A stretch of DNA of 64,000 bases from Mucilaginibacter aquaedulcis. GTDB taxonomy: Bacteria; Bacteroidota; Bacteroidia; Sphingobacteriales; Sphingobacteriaceae. The position numbers and the translations under genes were made by a program. Below, piece after piece: positions 19,659 through 27,404 of the stretch. Below the pieces are notes generated by a model. That model saw only the letters and a program-made list of their open reading frames with translations. It searched no databases and had not been told where the DNA came from. The stretch spans positions 496,001 through 560,000 of the forward strand of contig NZ_JAUFPR010000001.1 of NCBI RefSeq assembly GCF_030409325.1. The letters are read 5' to 3'. How positions within the stretch are numbered: the stretch's first letter is position 1; each line of letters starts with the position of its first letter.

Positions 19659-19922
19659 AATCATAGAAATTGCATGGCATACAAAAGAATCACCCGGTCT
19701 ACGCTTCGCTGGACCACCCCCTCTTCGCCTGCGGCGAAAAGAGGGTAGGGAAAAGGAAATTGTCATTGCGAGGAGGCACGACGAAGCAATCGCGAACTAT
19801 GCAGGTTTTATCTGTACAGTTCGCGATTGCCAAGCTTCGCTCGCAATGACAAAATTGTTCTCACACTCTTTGCGGCGAAGCCGAAGAGAGGGTCGACAAG
19901 CGTAGCGATGTCGGGGTGAGTC
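19659..19922. repeat. Dispersed palindromic repeat, copy 1 (with nested insertion)
   Basis: An intergenic repeat whose two arms are imperfect inverted copies: the left arm contains CACCCGGTCTACGCTTCGCT, the right arm the complement of CACCCCGACATCGCTACGCT. Both arms also carry CTCTTC/GCGGCGAA segments. A second copy of the same family lies at 46919-47095. This copy is interrupted by a different palindrome (19760-19852). No gene is seen in 19609-20039. Confidence 0.75.
19760..19852. repeat. Nested palindromic repeat (TTGTCATTGCGAGG family)
   Basis: 93-bp inverted repeat: the left arm begins TTGTCATTGCGAGG and contains GAAGCAATCGCGAACT; the right arm mirrors it and ends CGCAATGACAA. Such GTCATTGCGAG...GAAGCAATC palindromes are common dispersed repeats in many bacteria. 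It sits between the two arms of the larger repeat and is absent from that family's other copy. Confidence 0.7.
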
Positions 19923-19981
19923 TATAGATACGTATTCCCCCTTAAGCTTCCGGAGTTTTTACACATACTCCATAAACAACA

Positions 19982-20013
19982 AAACAGCCGTCACATTGCT
20001 GTAACGACTGTTT
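19982..20013 (-). terminator. Terminator of the lipoprotein gene at 20040
   Basis: A 13-bp stem (19982-19994 with 20001-20013) that pairs fully only when read as minus-strand RNA, because two positions become G-U pairs. This fixes its direction. It lies just past the stop at 20040. Confidence 0.65.
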
Positions 20014-20039
20014 GCCAACTGATCCCTAACTAATTTAAA

Positions 20040-20372
20040 CTAAACAAAAATTCTTATTAAAAAACTGCCTGCTGTAGCACAGCTGCCTGATTCCCATATA
20101 TAATTTCTCAACCCGTCAATGATAGTGCATTGCCTGTCTGTCCACCTTTTTGTTTTCAAAAGTCTTTTATAACTAACAGTGGTTATAACGTAAGGGTTAT
20201 TTTGTTTCGCGGCCTTTGCCGAGCTGTCTATCCTGCTATTGCTACCATGTTTTATCTCTGCAGGGGCATGGTTTAAGGTTCTTACTTCGCTGTCTGAATT
20301 AAATATATTGGCACAGGCAATCAATATGAGCGATGCAAAAACAAAGATTAAAAAGTGATAAAAAAGTTTCAT
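20040..20372 (-). CDS. Small lipoprotein, hypothetical
   Basis: 110-residue putative lipoprotein. The N-terminus is MKLFYHFLIFVFASLILIAC, a typical lipoprotein signal with Cys20 as acylation site. The mature part is polar, with a basic stretch (YKRLLKTKRWTDRQC) and two more cysteines near the C-terminus. No family is recognised. It has its own terminator and stands alone. Confidence 0.6.
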   Translation of the reverse strand: MKLFYHFLIFVFASLILIACANIFNSDSEVRTLNHAPAEIKHGSNSRIDSSAKAAKQNNPYVITTVSYKRLLKTKRWTDRQCTIIDGLRNYIWESGSCATAGSFLIRIFV

Positions 20373-20582
20373 GATGAAGGGGCTTTTAAATATCTAAAAT
20401 GTTACTTATCAAATATTAATTCAAAGGTATGCCCTGCCTCAGCAAAATTTATGGGGGATAACACTGATTTACATGCGTAGTTTTACGTGTTTTAATAATT
20501 GCCATTCCCTATATTAATATCGGCCGATACACCTCAGAATTATCTTATGCGCTTACCAAACCTTCTATGAGCTATTTTTTGT

Positions 20583-20590
20583 TACTTTTG
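20583..20590 (+). promoter_or_regulatory. -7 box TACTTTTG upstream of HAD gene
   Basis: Exact TAnnTTTG match ending 8 nt before the ATG at 20599; no -33 TTG at a fitting distance. Confidence 0.35.
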
Positions 20591-20598
20591 CCCGCGCT

Positions 20599-21243
20599 AT
20601 GGAAACTTCACTACACAATAAATTCGACAGTATAATATTTGATCTTGATGGCACCCTTTGGGACAGTACCGCCAACGTGGCCCTGGCCTGGCAGGCAGCT
20701 ATTGCGCAGGTTGATTATATTGATGAGGAAATGACCGTAGACCGCGTTAGATCAATTACCGGCATGACTTATGATGCCATTTTTGATAAACTATTCCCTA
20801 ACCTTAACCCACAGCAACGCAAAGAGGTGCAAACCCTTTGCGGTATAAGCGAACTGGAAATACTGCACACCAAGGGCGGTGAGTTATACCCTCAGTTAGA
20901 AGAAACTTTAAAACAGCTTGCCTTAAAGTATAAGCTTTATATAGTGAGTAACTGCCAAAGCGGCTATATTGAATTGTTTCTTGATCTGAACAACATGCAT
21001 ACCCATTTCCTGGCACATCAGTGTTTTGGCACCAAGGGCAACCCCAAAGCCGATAACATAAAGGATATTGTTAACGACCATCAGCTTAAGGCCCCGGTGT
21101 ACGTTGGCGATACCATGGGCGATTATAGCGCAGCCACACAAGCAGGTGTGCCTTTCATTTTTGCCAGCTATGGCTTTGGTACCGTACCCAATGGCATGGT
21201 GGCCACCATCAACAGCTTCAGCGAACTGACCGAAATATTATAG
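20599..21243 (+). CDS. HAD-superfamily hydrolase, phosphoglycolate-phosphatase-like
   Basis: 214-residue cytoplasmic phosphatase of the haloacid dehalogenase superfamily. Motif I FDLDGTLWDST holds the nucleophile Asp15 and acid Asp17. A helical cap covers about 25-90. Motif II is IVSNCQ near 115, and motif IV YVGDTMGDYSAA near 170 carries the metal-binding Asp residues. It resembles Gph/PGP-type enzymes; the true substrate is unknown. It ends 7 bp from the convergent biotin carboxylase gene. Confidence 0.9.
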   Translation: METSLHNKFDSIIFDLDGTLWDSTANVALAWQAAIAQVDYIDEEMTVDRVRSITGMTYDAIFDKLFPNLNPQQRKEVQTLCGISELEILHTKGGELYPQLEETLKQLALKYKLYIVSNCQSGYIELFLDLNNMHTHFLAHQCFGTKGNPKADNIKDIVNDHQLKAPVYVGDTMGDYSAATQAGVPFIFASYGFGTVPNGMVATINSFSELTEIL

Positions 21244-21250
21244 TCACACT

Positions 21251-22732
21251 TTAAAGTCTGCTGCGGTTTTTAACCCAGTTACTTGTTTCTGTGATTTCTG
21301 TTGCAGCGGTTACCACCTTTGTTTGGCTCAGTAACTTCTCCATGATAATGGCGGCAATTTTTGCTTCATGCTCATCATCAGTGTTTAGTACATCGGGAGT
21401 GAAATATTTTTTAACAAAGTGAGTATCAAAATTACCAGAGGTAAAAGCTTCATGCTGCATCACAAATTTGCCAAAACCCAGCGTGGTTACTATACCGGTT
21501 ATCTGGTATTCATCTATAGCCCTTATCATGCGTTCAATAGCTTCTGTACGGTTTTTACCATAGGTGATTAGCTTGGCTATCATCGGGTCATAATAGATCG
21601 GGATCTCCATACCTTGCTCAAAGCCATCATCAACCCTTACACCTGCCCCTTTGGGAGTAATATAGGTTTGCAGCGTGCCAATATCAGGCAAAAAATTATT
21701 GGCAGGGTCTTCGGCATATACCCTAAGTTCAATAGCATGGCCACGTATTTGCAAGTCTTCCTGCTTAAAGCTGATGGCCTCTCCTCGTGCAATGCAAATT
21801 TGCTCTTTTACCAAATCAATGCCTGTTATCAGCTCAGTAACCGGGTGTTCAACCTGCAGGCGGGTATTCATCTCCAGGAAATAAAAATTCAGGTCATCAT
21901 CCATAATAAACTCTACCGTGCCAGCGCCGGTATAATTTACGGAGCGAGCAACATCAACGGCACATTTACCCATCTGCTCCCTGATCCGCGGGGTAAGCAC
22001 CTTTGAGGGAGCCTCTTCAATCACCTTCTGGTGGCGGCGCTGTACCGAGCAATCACGCTCAAACAAATGAACTATATTGCCATGAGTATCGCCTAAAACC
22101 TGTATCTCAATATGCCGTGGCGATGATACGTATCGCTCTATAAAAACAGCCCCATCGCCAAAAGCCGAAACAGCTTCAGATACAGCCAGCTGCATTTGTT
22201 CTTCAAAGTCGGCTTCGCCTTCAACAATGCGCATACCCTTACCGCCGCCGCCTGCGGCGGCTTTGATCAATATGGGGAAACCAACTTCAACTGCCCGCCT
22301 TTTGGCATCGGCAACATCGGTAATGGCCTCTTCGGTACCGGGAACCATCGGGATATTATATTTTAAGGCGGCAGCTTTGGCCGATAGCTTGTTACCCATT
22401 ACCTCCATAGCCTCGGGCGATGGACCAATAAGCACAAGGCCAGCCTCGCGCACCCGCCTTGCAAAGGCCGCGTTCTCGCTCAAAAAGCCATAACCGGGAT
22501 GGATAGCCGTAGCGCCTGTTTTAAGACAGGCATCAATAATTTTTTCGCCATCAAGATATGATTGTGCCGACGGGGCCGCGCCTATGTGTACCGCCTCATC
22601 GGCATAGCGTACATGCAGGGCATTACGATCAGCATCTGAATATACGGCAACGGTTTTTATACCCATTTCACGGGCAGAACGCATAACTCTCAGGGCTATT
22701 TCTCCGCGGTTGGCAATCAGTATCTTTTGCAT
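21251..22732 (-). CDS. accC: Biotin carboxylase subunit of acetyl/acyl-CoA carboxylase
   Basis: 493-residue ATP-grasp enzyme that carboxylates biotin on its carrier protein, the first half-reaction of acyl-CoA carboxylase. N-terminal KILIANRGEIALRV, glycine-rich ATP loop AAAGGGGKGMRIV near 165, VQRRHQKVIEEAPS near 235 and EMNTRLQVEHPVTE near 290 are all present. It is about 45 residues longer than E. coli AccC because of a C-terminal tail (from about 450). Neither accB nor a carboxyltransferase gene adjoins, so it might serve acetyl-, propionyl- or another acyl-CoA carboxylase. Confidence 0.93.
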   Translation of the reverse strand: MQKILIANRGEIALRVMRSAREMGIKTVAVYSDADRNALHVRYADEAVHIGAAPSAQSYLDGEKIIDACLKTGATAIHPGYGFLSENAAFARRVREAGLVLIGPSPEAMEVMGNKLSAKAAALKYNIPMVPGTEEAITDVADAKRRAVEVGFPILIKAAAGGGGKGMRIVEGEADFEEQMQLAVSEAVSAFGDGAVFIERYVSSPRHIEIQVLGDTHGNIVHLFERDCSVQRRHQKVIEEAPSKVLTPRIREQMGKCAVDVARSVNYTGAGTVEFIMDDDLNFYFLEMNTRLQVEHPVTELITGIDLVKEQICIARGEAISFKQEDLQIRGHAIELRVYAEDPANNFLPDIGTLQTYITPKGAGVRVDDGFEQGMEIPIYYDPMIAKLITYGKNRTEAIERMIRAIDEYQITGIVTTLGFGKFVMQHEAFTSGNFDTHFVKKYFTPDVLNTDDEHEAKIAAIIMEKLLSQTKVVTAATEITETSNWVKNRSRL

Positions 22733-22736
22733 TTAA

Positions 22737-22744
22737 CAAATGTA
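22737..22744 (-). promoter_or_regulatory. -7 box TACATTTG of accC
   Basis: Minus-strand exact match to TAnnTTTG, ending 4 nt before the accC ATG, so the predicted transcript is leaderless or nearly so. No -33 TTG was seen. Confidence 0.4.
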
Positions 22745-22810
22745 ACAGATTTGCATATTGCCCGGCTGTAATTTTTGCAGGCCGCAAAGTTTAATTGCGG
22801 CCACAATGGC

Positions 22811-23035
22811 TTACGCTTCCTGCCGTTTGCTCCAGCGATATGTTTTACGATGGCAACGATAACAGATGTACCTTTTAAGCGGTAAAAAAAACAAATACGT
22901 TCTTACAAATGAACCCCGATGTATGCGGTTCAAACTGGCTTTACGGCAATGCTTGCAAAGTGGAGCCTCATGAGTGTTTGTTTCCATTTGTTTTGCTTGC
23001 GATACGATAGACTTGTCTGCAATGTCAGTGGTCAT
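22811..23035 (-). CDS. Small zinc-ribbon-like protein, hypothetical
   Basis: 74-residue protein with two CxxC knuckles, Cys27/Cys30 (CKHC) and Cys58/Cys61 (CYRC), separated by a hydrophobic stretch around VRTYLFFLPLKRYI. It ends in a basic tail (KTYRWSKRQEA). This looks like a small zinc ribbon, soluble or loosely membrane-associated. The ATG at 23035 is used; a longer frame needs TTG. It lies 78 bp beyond the accC start on the same strand. No function can be named. Confidence 0.6.
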   Translation of the reverse strand: MTTDIADKSIVSQAKQMETNTHEAPLCKHCRKASLNRIHRGSFVRTYLFFLPLKRYICYRCHRKTYRWSKRQEA

Positions 23036-23242
23036 GGTTAAAATAATTAAGGGGATCTTGAATAACAATGATCTAATAAAACTGCAACTAATACCTAATA
23101 GTTAAATTTACTCATTTATTAAGTAATAAATTATTTTTTTACATTATCCTCCCTAAAGTATAGGAAAACCATGAAGTTTTGATGATTTTTAAGAGAAGTA
23201 ACGGTTAGGATGAAACTAACATGCAAAAAATACAATTGGGAG

Positions 23243-23755
23243 TTAATCGCGCTCATCAAGCAGTAATTCCATAAAAAGCAGATCGAGCCAGCGGTTAAAC
23301 TTAAAACCCACCTCTTTAAAATGAGCCACCTGCCTGAATCCGAGCGACTGGTGTAAATGATAGCTCACCTGGTTTTCGCTATCAATACCGGCTATCATGG
23401 CATGGATACCGTTTTGCTGCGCCAAATTGATAAGCGGCCTAAGCAAAAGCTTGCTGATGCCCTGCCCCCTGAACAAAGGATCGATATATACAGAATGTTC
23501 AATGGTAAAGCGGTAACATGGCCATGCCCTGAAATGCCCGTACGAACAAAAGCCTGCAACTTTGCCGGCTGCTTCGGCCACCAATACCGGGAAACCATTG
23601 CTTAGCCTTTCCTGGTACCAGGCCTGGCGCATTTCAATGGTGTGGGGCTCCTCGCTGTAAACAGCGGTAGTATTCAGAATGGCATCGTTATAGATGTTAA
23701 GTATAGGTAAAAGATCGTTGTCACTCGCGTTCCGGATATTTACTACACTGGCCAT
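23243..23755 (-). CDS. GNAT N-acetyltransferase, phosphinothricin-acetyltransferase-like
   Basis: 170-residue GCN5-related acetyltransferase. The N-terminal IRNASDNDLLPILNIYNDAI, the WYQERL helix, EHSVYIDPLFRGQGISKLLL (acetyl-CoA pyrophosphate loop RGQGIS near 118) and LHQSLGFRQVAHFKEVGFK match the PAT/MnaT (YncA) branch. Such enzymes acetylate phosphinothricin, methionine sulfoximine or related amino acids, or are housekeeping enzymes. ATG at 23755. It lies just beyond the cytochrome terminator. Confidence 0.9.
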   Translation of the reverse strand: MASVVNIRNASDNDLLPILNIYNDAILNTTAVYSEEPHTIEMRQAWYQERLSNGFPVLVAEAAGKVAGFCSYGHFRAWPCYRFTIEHSVYIDPLFRGQGISKLLLRPLINLAQQNGIHAMIAGIDSENQVSYHLHQSLGFRQVAHFKEVGFKFNRWLDLLFMELLLDERD

Positions 23756-23773
23756 AACTGTTATAAATTAAAA

Positions 23774-23805
23774 ACACCCCTGATTTTTGATCAGGGGTGT
23801 ATATT
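23774..23805 (-). terminator. Terminator of the diheme cytochrome gene
   Basis: A perfect 11-bp stem (ACACCCCTGAT at 23774-23784, partner 23790-23800) with a 5-nt loop, 19 bp beyond the stop at 23819. Read leftward it runs into TTTT. Confidence 0.75.
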
Positions 23806-23818
23806 TTGTGTTAAAATA

Positions 23819-24322
23819 TTAGTTACTTTTTTCGGGAGCGGCGCCGGCTGGTGCAGGTGCCGGGGCTGGTGCCGGACCAGGTCCTGGGCCATGGCCTTCG
23901 GGTACCACAACTTCTGGGTGGGCCGTACCGCGGTGGCAGGTATTACAATTAACGCCTGATTGCATGATCATACCTAATGAATCTTTTTTGGCACCAAAAT
24001 ATTTCTGGTTCAATTTATTCATCATTTTGTACATATCACGGGCCATTTCTTTTTCAGGTTTCGATTCATTTGCCCAATCCATCTTTTTGGTTTCCTCATT
24101 ACGCACATGGCAAAAGTTACAATGTACACCTAATGAATGCTCCCACTCTTCCATTATCTTATGAAGATTATCGCCGGAGATATTTTTAGGAAGCACCTTC
24201 AGGTTTTTGAATCCTTCATCCTGAGGCTTTTTAGGGGTCATGGATGTCATGGCACCAAGTACTACAACCGATAATAAACCGAGGGTAGCTATAAATTTTT
24301 TATTCAAAGGCATTATTGTCAT
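23819..24322 (-). CDS. Diheme c-type cytochrome, CytoC_RC-like
   Basis: 167-residue exported cytochrome. After a signal-like N-terminus come LPKNISGDNLHKIMEEWEHS and two heme sites: CNFCH (Cys68, Cys71, His72) and CNTCH (Cys126, Cys129, His130). The arrangement of a helix before each CxxCH matches the photosynthetic-reaction-centre cytochrome (CytoC_RC) domain, which also occurs in non-phototrophic Bacteroidota. The C-terminus is a low-complexity Pro/Ala/Gly tail. No reaction-centre genes are in the window, so a periplasmic electron-carrier role is inferred. Start may be 24322 or the ATG at 24313; the longest frame needs TTG. Confidence 0.85.
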   Translation of the reverse strand: MTIMPLNKKFIATLGLLSVVVLGAMTSMTPKKPQDEGFKNLKVLPKNISGDNLHKIMEEWEHSLGVHCNFCHVRNEETKKMDWANESKPEKEMARDMYKMMNKLNQKYFGAKKDSLGMIMQSGVNCNTCHRGTAHPEVVVPEGHGPGPGPAPAPAPAPAGAAPEKSN

Positions 24323-24409
24323 ATTTAAGTCATCTAAAATAACCAATAACTTTCAATGTTACAACTTTTAACCTTTATACTGAAGGTAATTTTTCAGATA
24401 CAAGAAAGC

Positions 24410-25264
24410 CTAAACCTTGGGCCAAACCAGGTAGCGTGAAAGTAGCTTTTCGCTGATAGCCCAAAGTTTATTCCTCGATTCAGAATCAGTTGCTACGGCC
24501 GATGTATTTGTTTTCTTTTTCTTTTTAAAGTAGGCGCCATTATATTGATCAAGCCTTGGGGCAGTAGCCAAAAATATGGTTGTTTCGGCACCCTGTTCAG
24601 GAGTGATCATGAACGGACGCGCCAGCCGCATCAGTACTTTTCCTAAACCCTGCAGTGTACCCCCAAATGCTGTATTTACCAAACCCGGATGGAGCGCAAA
24701 AGCAAGAATACCTTTATGAGCGTATTTCTCGGCCAGCGACTGGGTAAAATAAATATTGAATAGTTTATTCATGCCATAGGCCTTAAAAGAGTTGTATGCT
24801 TGCGTCCATTGCAGATCATCAAACTGGGGTTTGCCAATTTTATGCGCCTCCGAACTTACGTTAATGATACGAGCCTGCCCTTTTTCGAGCAAAGGCATCA
24901 GGTGCTGGGTTAATAAAAAATGGCCAAGGTGATTGGTAGCCAAAGTCATCTCGAACCCATTTTTACTTAATTGCCGGCTTTCAAAAATACCACCTGCGTT
25001 ATTAATGAGTGTATTAATGGCAAATAATTTTTGAGATAATTCATCAGCCGCCTCACGAACACTTTGCAGGTCGGCCAGATCGCAGTATATGATATATACT
25101 TCTTTGTTGCCCGTTTTATCGGCTATCAGTTGTTTCAGCCTTTCACCTTTCAGAATATTACGTACCAATAAATATAATGCATGGCCCTGCTTTGCCAAAG
25201 CAATAGCTGTTTCCTGCCCTATGCCAGATGTTGCTCCTGTTATGATGGTTGTTTTTAAAGCCAT
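24410..25264 (-). CDS. Short-chain dehydrogenase/reductase
   Basis: 284-residue NAD(P)-dependent SDR. It has the nucleotide loop TGATSGIGQETA (residues 8-19), NNAGG near 91, catalytic Ser in INVSSEAHK near 138 and the YxxxK pair in YGMNK near 162. Overall it resembles the retinol-dehydrogenase/WW-domain-oxidoreductase-like SDR group, which act on lipids or other hydrophobic alcohols. Substrate unknown. An unusual run of lysines (FKKKKKTN) lies near 246. Single gene. Confidence 0.9.
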   Translation of the reverse strand: MALKTTIITGATSGIGQETAIALAKQGHALYLLVRNILKGERLKQLIADKTGNKEVYIIYCDLADLQSVREAADELSQKLFAINTLINNAGGIFESRQLSKNGFEMTLATNHLGHFLLTQHLMPLLEKGQARIINVSSEAHKIGKPQFDDLQWTQAYNSFKAYGMNKLFNIYFTQSLAEKYAHKGILAFALHPGLVNTAFGGTLQGLGKVLMRLARPFMITPEQGAETTIFLATAPRLDQYNGAYFKKKKKTNTSAVATDSESRNKLWAISEKLLSRYLVWPKV

Positions 25265-25385
25265 GCCTGTATATCCTTTTATGGAGGTGTAAGATAACCT
25301 GTTTTAGCCGATACAGTGGTAATATCCATGAGAAATTAACTTCTGTATTACAAACCTTTTAGCAGCAACTATACATTATTAAAAA

Positions 25386-25435
25386 TAAATTTGTTTTATT
25401 ACGAAACTTTCGTAGTTTTACGAAACAATCGTAAA
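25386..25435 (+). promoter_or_regulatory. blaI promoter (-7 box) with two operator dyads
   Basis: A perfect -7 box TAAATTTG (25386-25393) is followed at once by two dyads: TACGA-5 nt-TCGTA (25400-25414) and TTTACGA-5 nt-TCGTAAA (25417-25435). The dyads lie between the predicted transcription start and the blaI ATG at 25439. This is the position expected for an autorepressor operator, and the shared TACGA/TCGTA half-sites fit a BlaI/MecI dimer. Confidence 0.65.
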
Positions 25436-25438
25436 TAC

Positions 25439-25795
25439 ATGGAGAAATTATCAAAACAGGAGGAAGAAGCCATGCAGGCGGTATGGCAATGCGGTTCGGG
25501 ATTTATTAAAGATTTTTTAGATCAGCTGCAGGAACCTAAGCCACCCTATACCACCCTTGCATCAACCATTAAAAACCTGGAGCGTAAAGGATTTTTAAAC
25601 AGCGAAAAAATGGGCAACTCCTGGCGTTACAGTCCGGCTATACAGGAGGAAGAGTATAAAAAACGCTTTATGAATGGTTTTGTGAGCGATTATTTCCAGA
25701 ACTCCTACAAAGACCTGGTTACGTTTTTTGCCAACGAAAAAAAAATAAGCGCCACCGACCTGCAAGAGATCATTAAACTGATTGAAAAACAATAA
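25439..25795 (+). CDS. BlaI/MecI/CopY family transcriptional repressor
   Basis: 118-residue winged-helix repressor. It starts MEKLSKQEEEAMQAVWQCG, has the typical PPYTTLASTIKNLERKGFL recognition/wing region (about 36-54) and a C-terminal dimerisation helix. BlaI-type repressors bind inverted repeats and are inactivated when a partner M56 membrane protease signals. The two TACGA/TCGTA dyads before the gene are its likely site, and the M56 gene follows 11 bp downstream. A longer frame with an upstream ATG would run through the operator, so I use the ATG at 25439. Confidence 0.92.
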   Translation: MEKLSKQEEEAMQAVWQCGSGFIKDFLDQLQEPKPPYTTLASTIKNLERKGFLNSEKMGNSWRYSPAIQEEEYKKRFMNGFVSDYFQNSYKDLVTFFANEKKISATDLQEIIKLIEKQ

Positions 25796-25806
25796 ACTTT
25801 AAAACC

Positions 25807-27399
25807 ATGCCAGTACTGTTTGTTTTTTTGCTTAAAGTAAATATTGCCCTGCTGTTGTTTTGCACGGGTTACTACCTGGTATTACGTCACCTTACCTTTT
25901 ACACCCTTAACCGGGTTTATTTACTTGCCGCCATTCTTTTCGCCTCTGTTTATCCTGAAATAAACCTGTTACCTTTTTTACAGGATCATGAAGAGCTGGC
26001 CAAACCTATGCAACAGGTAGCTATTAACTGGCAGGCGCAAAACTTAGCCGATTCGCTCAACCATCATGATTACTGGCGCTGGGCCGAGGTAGTTTTCTGG
26101 ATGGGTGTATATGTATTGGCCATACGGCTGGCAGTACAGTTATTTTCCCTGTACCAGTTATATAAAAATTCAAAGCCCGATGTTATCAATAATCACCCGG
26201 TTAGGGTAACCGATAAGGATATGGCCCCATTCTCTTTCTGGCAAAGTATTTTTGTTAATCCCGCCAAACATGAACCAGCTGATCTTAAAGCCATATTACT
26301 GCATGAGCAGGTACACGTGAACGAATGGCATACTGCCGATATTTTATTAGCCGAACTAAGTAGCATTTTCTACTGGTTTAACCCCGGCATCTGGCTCATT
26401 AAAAAGGCCATCAAAGAAAACGTTGAATTTATAACCGACCGCAAAATACTGAGTAAAGGTGTAGATAGTAAAGCTTATCAATACAGCCTGCTATCAGTAG
26501 GTTTTAATTACACCGGGCATAGCATAGTTAACCACTTCAATTTATCAACCATCAAAAAACGAATTGTCATGATGAACACCAAAAGATCATCCAGAATAAA
26601 CCTTACCCGCTATGCCTTCATGGTACCGGTATTAATTGCCCTGCTGCTGGTATTTAGCATATCAAAAGCCGATTTTGCCAAACCCATCCGCACAAAACTG
26701 ATCTACACGGCTCCGGCCTTGGCAAAGATCATGAGCGTGAACGAAGGGGAGAAATTTTCTACCAAACCAATTGTTGCCAAAGCAAAAATGACTAATAAAA
26801 AAGTGGCCGCGGCTTTACCGCAGGTACAAAAAGCAGATACCGTTAAAAAAACGCCTGACAATAAAGATCATGAATATAAAATCACTACCGACGATTCGGT
26901 AAGAGTGGTCATTGTAGAACCTAAGGTAGCAGTTAGCAGTAAAGTAGCCATTAATCCGAAAGTTGCAACCACTGTAATTACCAAAGCTACCACAAGCAGT
27001 ACCGCAATTGCCCAGGTAAACGTTCAGCCCAATGTTAATGTAAACCATGCCATCTACAGGATAAAGGTTGACCCTAAAGTTGTGGTTGATACCGCTAAAG
27101 GCAAAGTCACCCGTGTCAGCACCTCAAAAATTGTTATGGTAACCAGCGATGGTACCAACTCAAAAACTATTGGCGTAAATAAAAATAAGGGTGTGGATAT
27201 AATTACATCAAACGGTGCCAAACCTTTAATTTTAGTGGATGACAAAGAAACCTCAGAAGCTGACATGAAAAAAATTGATCCGGCTACCATAGAAAGTATG
27301 AACGTTATTAAAACCAATGACGATAGTATGGTAAAAAAATACGGGGAAAAGGCTAAAGACGGCGTAATCCTAATCACCACCAAAAAATCAAAGAATTAA
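25807..27399 (+). CDS. BlaR1-like M56 membrane metallopeptidase with plug-like C-terminus
   Basis: 530-residue membrane protease. Hydrophobic helices lie near residues 4-22, 36-50, 92-112 and 275-292. The zinc motif is HEQVH (166-170) with the downstream ENVEFITDRKI (about 211). In the BlaR1 system this domain relays an outside signal by cleaving the repressor. Here the penicillin-binding sensor domain is missing. The exported part is instead a Lys/Val/Thr-rich linker ending in a segment (about 465-530) with YGEKAKDGVILITTKK, which resembles the end of a TonB-receptor plug. The signal sensed is unknown. Confidence 0.88.
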   Translation: MPVLFVFLLKVNIALLLFCTGYYLVLRHLTFYTLNRVYLLAAILFASVYPEINLLPFLQDHEELAKPMQQVAINWQAQNLADSLNHHDYWRWAEVVFWMGVYVLAIRLAVQLFSLYQLYKNSKPDVINNHPVRVTDKDMAPFSFWQSIFVNPAKHEPADLKAILLHEQVHVNEWHTADILLAELSSIFYWFNPGIWLIKKAIKENVEFITDRKILSKGVDSKAYQYSLLSVGFNYTGHSIVNHFNLSTIKKRIVMMNTKRSSRINLTRYAFMVPVLIALLLVFSISKADFAKPIRTKLIYTAPALAKIMSVNEGEKFSTKPIVAKAKMTNKKVAAALPQVQKADTVKKTPDNKDHEYKITTDDSVRVVIVEPKVAVSSKVAINPKVATTVITKATTSSTAIAQVNVQPNVNVNHAIYRIKVDPKVVVDTAKGKVTRVSTSKIVMVTSDGTNSKTIGVNKNKGVDIITSNGAKPLILVDDKETSEADMKKIDPATIESMNVIKTNDDSMVKKYGEKAKDGVILITTKKSKN

Positions 27400-27404
27400 C
27401 CTGA

